Position numbers and translations under genes: made by a program
In this document: positions 26,212 through 37,686 of the stretch, piece after piece
Numbering within the stretch: the first letter of the stretch is position 1
How the letters are laid out: every line of letters starts with the position of its first letter
Notes under the pieces: generated by a model
Seen by the model: the letters and a program-made list of their open reading frames with translations, nothing else
Databases searched by the model: none
What the model was told of the DNA's origin: nothing
From: Tanytarsus gracilentus
Lineage: Eukaryota > Arthropoda > Insecta > Diptera > Chironomidae
NCBI GenBank assembly: GCA_038502055.1
Contig: JAXRKN010000039.1
Location: 1,798,001 to 1,862,000, forward strand
Reading direction: 5' to 3'
Length of the DNA: 64,000 nucleotides

Positions 26212-29200
26212 AAGAAAATTTTCTTCGAATTTTTTAATTTTTCCGAAGGAGAAATTTAAAAAAAGACCCTAATAATAAAACAGTCAACCCTAAGGCCGAT
26301 TACTTTTATAGAACTTTAGATCGATAGAACATGTGTTGACCTAGAGATTATACAATGCATTCCTTCCGCAAGTGTCTTTTCACATTATATATTTTTAGCG
26401 CAATGCATTTCCTACCTCCCGACGATTTATGCATGTGAGAAAACACGAACAAAAAATTAGCTAAACACATAATTAAAAATTTTGCATTTTCTCACATGGC
26501 CTTGAGTGAATGATTCGAATTATTTGATGTGTGACTTGTCGTTTCCCGGCAAAATAGAAAATTACTTTTTAAACGAATCAGAAAGAGGAAATTTAAATTG
26601 AGCAATTGATAAATTCGAAGCTCTCAAAAAAGTTATGTCATAAACTTTTTTGAGAGCTTTAAAAGGAAGAAAATATTTTAAAAAAATTTCTCTAAATTTT
26701 CAGGTATGAATGCATGTGAGCGTCAATCATTTGTTTTTCTGCGAAAAGAGTTGCCGGTTCGTTTGGCAAATATCATGAAGGAAATTGCACTGCTACCAGA
26801 CAGTCTGTTGAGAACACCATCAGTGGGTCAAGTCAGCAAGTGGTACGCACAGAGTTTTGAGGATGTGCTGGAGTTTGAGCGATCAGATCCAACGACAGAT
26901 AATTTAGAGAAATTCGTGTCGGCACTGACAAAAATTCGAGATCGTCATTCGGAAACTGTTCAAACCATGGCGTCTGGAATTATTGGTGAGTTTTTATTGC
27001 AGAATGAGAAATTAATAAATTATTTTTAATTTAATTTTGTTATCAGAACTGAAAGAGTCAGAGAATGTTGAGCCTGGAATGGAAACGTCCATCCAGTATT
27101 TCCTCGATCGCTTTTATATGTCCCGCATTTCTATTCGAATGCTCATCAATCAGCATAGTAAGAATTGTGTCTTGAGTAGATTGAGAAGTTTTTGACAATT
27201 TTAAATTATTCTTTAGCGATTCTCTTTGGAGAGCTTCCCAACAACCAACCTAGCCATTTTGGGTGCATTGAAGTGGATTGCGATCCCAAAGCGGTCGTTC
27301 TTGATGCCTATGAGAATGCACGTTGGCTATGCGATCAATACTATTTAGGAGCTCCTGAAATTCAAGTCACAGAACATAATCGTGAGTAAAAATGATGAAA
27401 TCAAAAATAAATTAGGTAATTAAAATTTTTCATACAGAGCACGATAAAACGCAACCGATCCGCATTGTGTACGTGCCATCGCATCTTTATCACATGCTTT
27501 TCGAGCTCTTTAAGAACTCAATGAGAGCCGTAATGGAGACGCATCAAGATAGTGATTCGATTCCTCCAATTATTGTCACAATTTGTTCGGGCAAGGAAGA
27601 TATTTGCGTTAAAATTTCGGACCAAGGCGGCGGCATTTCTCGAAGTCAGGTGGATCAACTTTTTAAGTACATGTACAGTACGGCACCGCATCCGTCAAAG
27701 AGCGACTTGCACACAGTGCCACTAGCAGGTTGGTTAGAATTTGAAGTATTTAATCGATTTATTGCACTAATTCTTTATTATTTCTTATCAAATATCTTTT
27801 CCTCCCTCTCGAAAAAACAATTTGATTCGATTTGCTCATAAATCGATTTTTAAAAAACAATTAAGAACCTCTTTCTGGTAAGATTTTGATAGTTAATTAC
27901 GATGTATTTGTGTCTCCACGATTTTTTAATTTGCACTTTTTGATTTTAAATCCTGTTTTTTGTGTTTTAAATTTTTTGGGATGCAATTTTTAAATTATTT
28001 CAACATCCCACAAAAAACATTTCCACCCTTGAATATTTTCATTTCCTTACACTTATTCAAATTCATCTTCATTACATCGTAAATAAAATTTTTTTTATAT
28101 AAATTTGCATTCGTTATTTGAAATTCTAATGAAAAAATAAATATGAAAAGTTAACGTGTTTTTGAGAGGTTTGACACGTGCACTCATTTACATTGTTTTA
28201 AATGTTTTTTTATTTCCCAAAATACAATCGTAATTTACGAGCCGTATAATCTTTGTAAAATAATTCCGTATTTTGCATTTTTCCTTAGCTGTATCTTTAA
28301 TTTACTCGTCCATAAATGCTTTGAATGTGCTAAAATTATTATTTAATTTACGTTCTCAGGTTTCGGCTATGGACTGCCCATTAGTCGCCTCTATGCTCGA
28401 TATTTCCATGGCGATATTTCTTTATTGTCATGCGAAGGATACGGAACTGATACGGTGATTTATATGAAGGTAAGTAAAGTGTTAAAAATAAGAAAATCAA
28501 GGGATGATGAACATTATTTTTTTTAAATAGCGCTTGTCCCATGACGCAAACGAATTGCTACCCATTTTTAATAAAACTAGCTCGAGATTTTACACAGCAA
28601 CAGTCGTAAGTTTCAATTTTATTTAACTTTAAATAAATTTGTAATTTTAATTTTCTTGCAGCCAACTGGAGATTGGAGCAATCAGGTAAAGCATAAGAAG
28701 ACTAGACCTGTTGTAATTTGAGTCAAAAGATCTTAGCGTGTTTTCAAAGTTAAAAATAGTTTTGACCAAAAAAAAATTTATAATTGTAAAGCCATGATCA
28801 TGAATGCTTCAGTCTCGTGATAAGATAAATGTTCTTTATTTTAATTTAAGTTTAATGGAAGGATGGAAAATAGATGAGAAATAACTTTAAATATCGAGTT
28901 GAATCAAGCAACCTCATTTACTTTCTCACCCCTTTATTGAGTACAATTTTTGATCTTGCCCAAAATTAAATAATTATAGATCCTTTAGAAACATTTAAAT
29001 TTATTAAATTTTACTCAAAATTTGCACTCAAATTTCTTTTTAAAAATGTTTATTTGTAGAATTTGTTTGAATGATTTTTATTTTTTTCTACTGCCAAAAT
29101 TGAAATGTTCAGTTAAAGTTTTTTTGTTGAATTGAGATTCGTTATAATAAATTTTATTTGCAGAAATTTTTAACTGGAAATGCCTTTTGAATTTGGCTCT

Positions 29201-29766
29201 ATTCATAACACTATAAGCATAAAAGAAGAAAAGAAATTTTTATTTTTCTATGATTTTCAATTGAAACTTTGAACTGACAGAAATGCTTGAAAGAATTCAG
29301 GCCCTCTGGACACTCGTTATACCCTGAAAATGTTTATTTTATTTTTTTATAATAAAACTATTTTTAGTTCTCATTTAAAATATTTTTTGCATTCAAAAGA
29401 TTATCTGATGACCTGTTTTCATTAAAATTAAACTTTCTTTTATTTATAGAACTTAAGTTTAAAGATGATAAGAAGAAAAAATTAATAAAAATCTTACTCT
29501 ATTTTATTTTCATGAAAGCTTTAATTTATTTTTCTTGTTTAAATGCTTTATTTTCCGCTTATCGGTGAATGGTATGGAGATTTATTGCAAGTTAAGTTTT
29601 TTACTGTTTTGCTCTGTTTATGAAAATTAGGAGATTCTTTAAATGTTATTTCGTATGTGATTGAAATTAAAATTTTCTCCGAATTTTATTTCATCAAAAC
29701 TTTTTGTAGAGCTCAGAGATGAATTCGACGTTTAATCAATGGAAGAAAACTACCAAAGGACATTAA
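22101..29766 (+). CDS. Pdk: Pyruvate dehydrogenase kinase, mitochondrial
   Basis: Pdk phosphorylates and switches off the E1 subunit of the mitochondrial pyruvate dehydrogenase complex. Exons are 22101-22203, 26704-26985, 27047-27157, 27217-27381, 27438-27728, 28360-28469, 28531-28605, 28662-28685 and 29710-29766, giving 405 residues. Landmarks are KMLDFYSQFNPSPLSIKQF, FLRKELPVRLANIMKEI, the GHKL ATPase N-box ELFKNSMRA, G1 DQGGGIS, TVPLAGFGYGLPISRLYA, GYGTD, and the C-terminal GDWSNQSSEM. If the donor after GDWSNQ is not used, exon 8 reads on to a TGA at 28719-28721 and gives 398 residues ending KHKKTRPVVI. Intron 1 is 4.5 kb. Confidence 0.95.
22204..26703 (+). other. Pdk intron 1
   Basis: This 4.5-kb AT-rich intron follows the exon encoding the start of the protein. 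It holds the long A-run at 26080-26210 and, just before it, a short imperfect inverted repeat (CCCGGGTAA / TTACCGGG, 26026-26050). I found no convincing exon, RNA gene or transposon terminus. Confidence 0.6.
26080..26210. repeat. Poly-A low-complexity tract
   Basis: Three A-runs of roughly 20-45 bases are separated by a few T-containing bases. The tract may mark the tail of a degraded retroposed sequence, but no body of an element or target duplication is visible. Exact run lengths may be sequencing or assembly artefacts. Confidence 0.7.
28722..29709 (+). other. Alternative 3'UTR / terminal intron of Pdk
   Basis: This stretch is intron when exon 8 splices to exon 9, or 3'UTR when the reading frame stops at 28719-28721. 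It is AT-rich, with several AATAAA-like sites, and I see no other feature in it. Confidence 0.55.
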
Positions 29767-30473
29767 AATATTGTACCTTAAAAACATATTTGCTTACAAA
29801 TATTTATATAAAAATAAATTCAATGAAACTTGATGCAAAAAATGGCTTCTAAAATTCTACACCACCATCAACGTCCCAGGAAATCTCGATTTTGCACTAT
29901 ACTAAAAAAATCAAGCTTCATTGATGAAAATTTGAAAGCACTTTTAGGAATTTAGTCTGATATATGAAAAAGAATACCTTGAGAATCTTTTTTATGTTGC
30001 ACTAATTAAGGAAAATAAAAATTTAGCAGCAAAAAATTGTTTTTTTTATTCGATACTTTTCGTATAAATTTACAGCTTATTTAATTGTGAGATACCGAGA
30101 GGAAAATTCAACACAACGCATAACCATTTATGATCGTGTGAAAATTAATTTACTATGAGGAGAAAAATTTTGAAAAAATATTCAACTCTTTCGAATATAT
30201 TCAAGAAGCGTCTTTGGTTATAATACTTTTAATGAATTTTTTTTTATTTAAATGTGCACTCGTGTGTCGTGTATTGCCTTACAATTTTTTTTATCTCGTT
30301 AATCTTAAGCTCTAAAAATGCCTTAAAGTGTCGTCTAATAAAAGTCCTTAAATATAAAAGTTATACTAAAAATTCATCGTCAATTAGATTTAAAATTTAC
30401 ACGTGAATGTAAAATGACACAATAATTGAATTAAAATGAAATTTAAAAAAAAATGGAAAAAATCATAAATGAA
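29767..30473. other. Intergenic region between Pdk and Kdm2 (convergent)
   Basis: This 0.7-kb AT-rich spacer lies between two convergent genes. AATAAA at about 29811-29816 can serve Pdk. Nothing else is seen. Confidence 0.6.
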
Positions 30474-33400
30474 TTAAACTTTTCGCTTATCGACGAGCTT
30501 AATGTCTTGCACTTGAAGGTCGTTTTGCGACTTGGCCGCAAATTTAATGACTGCCTGAGTGGAAACTTGCGGAACATAGCGCAAATCAAGTCGAGTTAAT
30601 GCCTCACATTTTGCCAAATGATCAAGGGATGTTTCGGTGATCAGCTTACAGCTGCTCAAATCAAGTTCATAAAGGGTTTTAATTGCACTAAGCGAGATGC
30701 CAATTTGGCAAACGCCAGCATCTGTTATGCGTTGACATGAGGAGAGATCTAATTGCACAAGCATCTGAAGTCCTTGCGTTATATATCTTAAAGCTACATC
30801 AGTTATGTCAGTGCCGCTTAATTTTAAGCATTTAAGATTGCGTAGCCGACTCTTTGAGTCCGTTCCCGGTCGTGAGTCTTTGGGCGGTGATAAAATTTCA
30901 CGAATTGCGTGGTCATTTAAGCCTCTTACGAAGCTAAGATTGAGAGTATGCAGTTGTGGACAGAGGCAAGTATGAAGACCAAAAACAGATTGTATTGGAA
31001 CTCCTTCGAGAGAGAGAATTTTCATGCTCGGTATTCGAGCGATTACCCACGAGAGTTGTCTTTTTGCCAAAATAGTCCAATCAAGTATTAAATGTTCGGG
31101 TTGTCGTCTCACGATGGCAACAAGAAGACTCGCTGACAATTTGTGCTCGCTACAGTTCATTTTCTTCCACAACGACGGGTCGACACTTGCCTAGATGGGA
31201 AATAAATTATTAAGTTTGTAAATTCTGAATGTGTGAAAAAGAGTAATTTACCTGAGCCCATGCCTTACACACGAGAGAGCAGGTAACAAGAGTGTCTTGG
31301 GGTAGATATTTAAATACTTTCAACAGGAGTTTTTGATCATGAGCTAAATTACTAAAGTAGGATGGCATTGTTGGCGATGACGATGGCCCGGCAGGTCTCA
31401 CAGGATAAATTGGCTTCTTAAGCTGCTTATTCGATGATTGTATGATTTGTTGAGCAAGCTGCGATCTCACAGCATTCTTTTTTCTCGGTAAATTTCCATC
31501 ATTCTTGCTCATTTCACTCTTAATATCCATTGAGTCACTGTTGTGATCCTCCTCACTCTTTCGTCGCTTTATAGCCACACTTGAAGTCGACTCATGATGA
31601 TTGTTATTATCTAACCCACTCTCCTCCTTAATACTAATGACACTAGATGATGCTTTAGGTTTCTTACAGTCTCTACTATCGTCATCGTCGTCGTCCTCTG
31701 AATCACCTGATGGACATTTCACATGCTGATTTTGTTGCAATTTAAATGGGGAATGATTACTGCCTGTTGAGCCCTGAGAATGCGATTGATGGTAATCGTT
31801 GTGTAGATTGAGCTGATTTTGTAATTGATGGTGATCATCGTTGGAGAGTTGGATATGCTTGCCTACTTCTGAGGATTTTTGTCGAGCTCGGAAATGGCGA
31901 GGCTATAAATAAAGAAAAAAATGCCATTTGATTGAGAATAAATTTTTTTACAATCAACTTACTCTGTAATCAGCATTCTTTCCACTCTCACAGCATGACG
32001 GACATTCCCAACTGTTTGGTAAGTCCTCGTTAATGATTCCCTTGATATTGATCTCTAAAGCTTTTTGTGCGCAGTCAGGGTGAGTGATTTCGTAGCAAAC
32101 GGAGCATCTAAAAGTGAAATAAATTGTGAATAAATGTCATTAGTCTTACATCAGTCTACTCACTCCATTAAACTCGATGGCGTCCCTTCATTGGCCGCTT
32201 GAAGTTTCGCTTGTGGTGCTGGCACTGGTTGTTGACGCCATCCGTCTAAATTACATCGTGAACATAATGCTGTAACGGGAAGCATTGGCTGAAGACATTG
32301 TCGCATTTGACACGTTTGTTTTGCTCGTCCTAAAAATATTTTTTAAAAAATCAACTACATTTTTAAACACATTAACTTACCTGGACCACCAAATTTAACC
32401 ATATCGAGACAGAATGTACATTCTCCGCAATCGGAACGTTGACATGCCTCACATATTTTACAGCGAGTCCTTCTTCTTCGAGGCGTTCCGTTTTTACCCT
32501 CGCCACCGTGCATTTTCTTAAAAGTTCCTCCTTTTGGTCCATTAAATTTTGCCGGTGGTGGTTGAAGAAACATAGAATCATCTCGTTCTTTGCACTCGCC
32601 TTGATGATGTACTCCAGCCGGTCCATCAAGCGAATCTTCATCATCCTTATCGGCATGTATGAGGTCAAAATTATGAATTGTTCGATTAAGTTCCGATTTG
32701 AGAACTGGAATACCAGTTATAGCGAGTTGATTATCATCCTTACAATGTCGTTCGACGAGCGAGCGAACGTCTTTTATGAGCGCCACAGGATCCTTAATTA
32801 ATTCTGGCACGTTTTTCTTATGTTGAGGTAAATCAAAGAGATAGAGGACAATTTCTTTTAAGCCAAAAAGCTCATAATGTGTAAGATGGACGTGCTCTTG
32901 CTTCATGACTTCTTCAATTCGATCCGCTTCGCCTTCTAAATGCGATCTTCCGAGCAGTGTGTAAACATATTTTGCGAGAACATACCAGAGCATTTCGGTA
33001 AAGAATGGATATCGAAATTTGCCCGGCACCTTTGTCATGTCCTCAATTTGTGCAGCCTTTAGTTGTTTCACAATTCCAAACGAATGGAGAAAATTTCCGC
33101 CAAATATAAGCGAGTCAGTGGGTGTATAAACAGCATGAATCCACGATGATGGAATGAAAAACGTGTTGCCTGCTGTCAAATAAATTCTTGCACATTTTTC
33201 GACGACATCACCGAAAAATATTGAAGATTGCTTTCCCGACAGTATCCACTTCTCGTAGAGCTGAAGATTTTTCTCGGTCGGCGGGATTAGCCAAAAGACT
33301 TTACTGCCCTTTAGAATGTGATACCAAACGCTCGTGCCACCAAAGTCAATGTGAAAGTCTGTGTAGCAATTTTTCACCGACATAAGACAATACTTTTGTA

Positions 33401-34568
33401 CTTTTGGATACATCATGTGATGCATGTTATTTGTTCCTTCAATTTGCGATTCTTTGAGACTACGCGGCCAAACCACATCCACCCAATCGATACAACGTAC
33501 AATTGATGGCGCTTTAACGTAATTTTCGAGCTTTGTGTGTGAAAATTCGAGGGAAATGACATTCAACAATTTCTTTTTGTTGGGATCCTCGTAATATTTT
33601 TGCCATTCTTTCATCGTCATTTCCATATTCTTTTGAGTATTGACATCCATCACGTCCAGAAGACGCTTTGAGCCGACGCACATCCTCACATCATTTATTG
33701 AGAAATTTGATGACGGTACTTGGAGACCTAATCCTGTCTTTTCTTTTATCAAAAGTGGTATGTTGAAACCATATTGTTGAAAAAATCTAAAAATTATATT
33801 CATTTTAATTCCAGTTGAGCATAAAATTAATGTCAACTTACGCAACATTCAAGTCAGATCCTTTAACCTCTCTAACCATGTTCTGCTGAGCGAATGAAGG
33901 CGATTCCAACTTTTCTGCAACACTAAATGCCCTTCCACTCTCGAAATCATCATCGGCAAGTGCATACTCGTCCGCATATAGCTTTCGTTGTTTTCTTTCA
34001 CGCTGTGTGTGAGAAAAATATAAAGTTTGTTATCGTAAAAAAAAATTTAATGAGAATTATGTGAGAGAGATATGCAAGGAAAAATTTAACCGACACAAAT
34101 GAGATGCTTAAGTTTTGGACATTCTTTTGTGTTTCTTTTCTTTTTTAGCATTTTTTTTTCGGGAGGCAGCGATGATGAAAGGAAAAGGAAGAAGAAGAAA
34201 ACAGGTACATTTTTGGTTTTATGTACATTGTTTTTTCTTCTTCCTTTCTAGCACTGGATTTCTATTGATTTTTTTCTCACGATGATCCAGTACCGCACAA
34301 TCATTTTTATAGCTTTTTTGGGATAAAACATATGCAAATGAGAGTGGGAAATGAAGGTAAACAAATTAAGTGGCTCCAGCAGAGAAAAAATGCGAGTATG
34401 TGATGATTTTTTTTCTCCTCCTTCAACAATCACGGGTGGAATTTTATTTGTGATTATTTTAACAAAATACGCACGGGTTCTACCGGAAAGGGGTGAATTA
34501 TTGAATTTATCACTTTTACTTACCAACTGTCGCTTCCTTGGCGAAATTTTAATCACTTTCCTGTCCAT
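30474..34568 (-). CDS. Kdm2: Kdm2, JmjC/CXXC/PHD/F-box histone H3K36 demethylase
   Basis: Kdm2 is a chromatin enzyme that removes methyl groups from H3K36 and takes part in Polycomb-type complexes. Exons are 34568-34524, 34002-33842, 33786-32381, 32329-32164, 32107-31963, 31902-31252 and 31190-30474, giving about 1096 residues. Domains in order: a JmjC domain with iron ligands in TDFHIDFGGTSVWYH and the later His in SSWIHAVYTP (about residues 150-330); a CXXC zinc finger preceded by RRRRTRCKICEAC (about 500-550); a PHD finger (CSVCYEITHPDC ... WECPSC); a low-complexity acidic and Ser-rich linker; an F-box (LLLKVFKYLPQDTLVTCSLV); and C-terminal leucine-rich repeats (LVQLDLSSCQRITDAGV). The CXXC domain is split by an intron at GGPG/RAKQ. 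All catalytic residues I can check are present. Confidence 0.96.
34003..34523 (-). other. Kdm2 intron 1
   Basis: A 521-base intron follows the 15-codon first exon (MDRKVIKISPRKRQL). It contains purine-rich and T-rich runs only, and no other feature is supported. Confidence 0.6.
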
Positions 34569-34918
34569 TTTTTAATATTTTCATTAGTTTTTTCTTCCTT
34601 CATAAACTTTATGAATTTTATTGATTTTTCGAGGCAATTTTTTAATTACTCCAATTGCGTCCACTTCCCGATCCACTTATGCACACTTTCAAGATACTTA
34701 TTGTTTTTTTTGCCAGCCTTTTGTCGGAGAAAATTAATTTTTTATCTTTGCAAATTTTTTAATGTGAAGGGCAAGCAAGTGGAGCGAAAGTTAACGAAAC
34801 TGGGTAAGTTTGAATTTTAAAAAGCCGTTACTGAGTTAAAAAAAATGTAAACAATTTCATTTTTCAAAAAAATGTATTTTTAATTTTAATGCACTTTTAT
34901 AAAAAATATTTCTTAATT

Positions 34919-35715
34919 TTATTCACACATCTTCTCTTCCTCGTTCTTCATTTCATCTTCATCCATCTTCTTATCACTCGAATCTTTATTTTGGTTAGAA
35001 TCTGTCAAAAGTATTTGTCCTAATGATTGAGGCGGTTGCCACAAAATAAGTGCCTGGCTAGGTTTTTCGATTCTATCTAATAAAACCTTAGGTATAATTT
35101 CGTCACTTTGTTGGAGTGATTTCTTGACATCATCGCACACAGTGATTCGCTGAGCATTTCGTAGTCGTCGTTCGAGTTCTTGAGCTGTCGTGCGTGAGAT
35201 ATTAAGATGATATGACATGTCCATGTCCTCTTCGAATGTGCTATCAGTGATGTTAATGTTATGGGCTTGAAAGCTATCAGATAAGTGCATTCCATTGAGA
35301 TGAAGAGCCATCTTTTCTTCTGTTATGAGTTGCTTTGATGGGCTGAAAATTAATGACATGAAATTATATCTGATGTTGATTACTAAAGCTAAAACTTACA
35401 AGAAACTACAATCGTCTGTCTTTCTCTTCATCCTGGGCGGTCGACTGAGATTGATTCCGGATGTTGATGGAACCGGTAAAGGTGTTCGCGGTAATGAAGA
35501 AGTTCCATTGAATAAAACTACACTCGATCCATTTTGAGGTCCAATATTACTCTTCCACGGCATATCTTCAATTGTCCAATTGTATGCTGGCTGATCCTCA
35601 GCGATTGTGGCCTGATTGAGATCATATGCAGGCGGTCTGAAAATAATAAAAAAAATAACTTGAATCCAAAAATGATTTTTTACTTTTCTCACTTCATGTT
35701 TTCCTGTTGATACAT
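34919..35715 (-). CDS. HCFC1R1/CCDC117-like protein
   Basis: Three exons, 35715-35693, 35636-35400 and 35342-34919, give 227 residues. An upstream in-frame ATG at 35752 cannot be used because its phase does not fit exon 2; starting at MYQQENMK makes the splice in frame. Seen in the protein are a basic patch (RPPRMKRK), then PSKQLITEEKMALHLNGMHL, an Arg-rich helix (AQELERRLRNAQRI) and ALILWQPPQSLGQILL before an acidic tail. The EE-x-MA-H...L pattern and the LLWQPP-like motif recall the small HCFC1R1 and CCDC117 proteins, which bind host cell factor or act as coiled-coil adaptors. This is recognition from pattern, so the function is inference. The gene is divergent from RpS20 over about 300 bases. 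Confidence 0.75.
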
Positions 35716-35919
35716 TTTCACCAACTTCAGAGTCACTCTTTACACTTTGCAAACAAAATCCATCTGTTAACGCTCTTAATTAGGCTTCAGTTTTTACTCA
35801 ATTTAAATTTCTAGAAATTTCAATTAGTTTCTTTTAAAAATTCAAATATAAACAAGAGATTTAACGAAACAATTTTTAACGAAGTTTTTTTTAACGAGGG
35901 GTTGGTCATTGAACAGAAT

Positions 35920-35930
35920 CTTTCTTTTTG
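35920..35930 (+). promoter_or_regulatory. Possible TOP-type start of RpS20 mRNA
   Basis: The pyrimidine run CTTTCTTTTTG lies about 100 bases upstream of the RpS20 ATG. Ribosomal protein mRNAs usually begin with such a terminal oligopyrimidine tract. Placement of the start site here is inference from the motif alone. Confidence 0.35.
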
Positions 35931-36022
35931 ATTTCATCTCTTGAACGAAGCACTTCGTGCTGTATAATTTAAAGTGAAATTAAATAGTTCAGCGCTGATC
36001 TACGTGATTAACTCGACTAAGA

Positions 36023-36952
36023 ATGGTAAGTTAAAATACTTTTGGACACTAACAATATCGAGTTCACTAAAAAAATTATCTTTAAAATGGATAAATTTTA
36101 GAAATTTAAAATTTTTGAGGTTGGAAATAATTTTACAATTTTTTTTATCATTTAAGGCGGCAGTTGGTAAAGATTCTGAGAAGCAGCAACAGGCTGACAC
36201 ACAATCAATTCATCGTATTCGCATTGTCTTGACGGCATGCAGCGTTCGCTCGTTGGAGAAAGTCTGTACTGACTTGATCTCTGGCGCTAAGAAGCAAAAG
36301 TTGCGTGTTAAGGTGAGTTAGAGTTTATTGGAAAGTTTCGCAATCACCTGGGGGGCTTTTGATACACTCAAATCGTTAGCCCTAGTTTTGTGAATGCAAA
36401 ATTAATTCTTTACTGGTCACATAACGCTGATGTCTCAAACCATCCATATTTTGTGCCATTATTAAAGCTGATCAGACATTACCTCCTTTCTTTTATATCA
36501 AACTAACTAACATCTTCTTATTTTAGGGTCCAATCCGCATGCCCACCAACACATTGCGTATCACAACCCGTAAGACACCTTGCGGTGAAGGTTCAAAAAC
36601 ATGGGATCGCTTCCAAGTACGTTTAACTTTTATTTAATATATTTCGGGCATATTATTTTGCAGCTGAATGACTGATTCTTCACCATTTAGTGGATGACAA
36701 TGCCTTATAGAAAATGATCTCTTGTCATAGTGCCTAATCGGATGATTTTTCTCATTGATTCGGTCTCTACTGAGTTCTACAAAATTTCTAAACTTTTTGA
36801 CGCTTTACTAATTATTATTTTTTAATTATTTCTAGATGAGAATCCACAAGCGTATCATTGATTTGCATTCACCATCAGAAATCGTTCGTCAAATCACCTC
36901 CATCAACATCGAACCAGGTGTGCAAGTTGAAGTCACCATTGCCGATAACTAA
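36023..36952 (+). CDS. RpS20: Ribosomal protein uS10 (RpS20)
   Basis: This is a component of the head of the cytosolic 40S ribosomal subunit. Exon 1 ends immediately after the ATG (36023-36025). The others are 36157-36312, 36527-36616 and 36836-36952, giving 121 residues, the normal length. The conserved family blocks IHRIRIVLTACSVRSLEKVC, GPIRMPTNTLRITTRKTPCGEGSKTW and RIHKRIIDLHSPSEIV are intact. AATAAA follows at about 37000. Introns 2 and 3, just over 200 bases each, are longer than most in the window and contain paired segments suggesting intron-encoded snoRNAs, as is common in ribosomal protein genes. Confidence 0.98.
36351..36481 (+). ncRNA. Possible H/ACA-like RNA in RpS20 intron 2
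   Basis: Two paired segments are visible: GGGCT/AGCCC (36353-36357 and 36378-36382) and ATGTCT/AGACAT (36430-36435 and 36474-36479). A possible AAATTA hinge lies between them, and an ACA is at 36476-36478. The second stem overlaps the ACA, which is atypical, so this is weaker than the intron 3 candidate. Confidence 0.22.
36647..36784 (+). ncRNA. Candidate H/ACA snoRNA in RpS20 intron 3
   Basis: The segment has the H/ACA layout. A first hairpin is closed by GGCAT (36647-36651) and ATGCC (36700-36704). An ANANNA hinge box reads ATAGAA (36707-36712). A second hairpin has its upper stem formed by AATC/GATT (36736-36739 and 36757-36760) extended by GATGA/TCATT. An ACA sits three bases from the presumed 3' end (36779-36781). 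Target rRNA positions were not determined. Confidence 0.45.
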
Positions 36953-37686
36953 ATGGAATAATTTCACTTGTTTGAGAAAGAAAATTCTGCGACATTTCAA
37001 TAAAATCTAATGAAATGCTAAAAATTATATTTTTTTTTATTCTTATTTTTCAGAGTTAAAATTTAATTCAGTTTTGATTTCTTTCGAGTTTTATTTTTAA
37101 CGCCTAATAATTTTTCAAGCCGTGTCAGTCCGACAAAAAAGTTCAGTTAATTTTATTTCGGAATATTTTGTGTTCCAGTTGTGAGAGAGAGTTAAAAGAA
37201 AATTCATTAGTTTGTGAGTTGTTGGCCGTTCAGGATATAAAAAAAAGCTTTAAACTCGAGAATGATGACTCGTAAAAAGGTTCAGAACAAAGAAATGAAA
37301 ATCTGAGTAGGCATTGCAGTAAGATTTTCAATTTCCTTCGCTTTATTAAGAAAAAATTTCGGTTTTATCGTGCAGTGAAATTTTTTTCTTCATTAAGTCT
37401 AAATTCAGTGCTGTGCGCTTTAAAAGAAAGAGAAAGAAAATCATTGTTTAGTGATAATAGCGTTAAGTGAGCGAGAAAGAGAATAAAACTTGAAGTGAAT
37501 TAAAGAAAAAAAAAAATTTGCACGGCATCAAAACGGAAAAATATTTTAAGCCCAAGTTAAATTTATTAAATTAAATTTCCATGAGGTAGCAAAAGTGGCA
37601 ACTTAAATCATAATTCAAACATAACGATTCAGCAACTAAATCGAGTCGACGACAATCAATTAAGGACGTCTCACTGCTTGTTGCAG

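Noticed and set aside
35693..35752. Upstream in-frame-looking ATG (MQSVKSDSEVG) for the HCFC1R1-like gene
   Set aside because: Its phase at the donor does not fit exon 2 and would produce an early stop; the ATG at 35715 fits.
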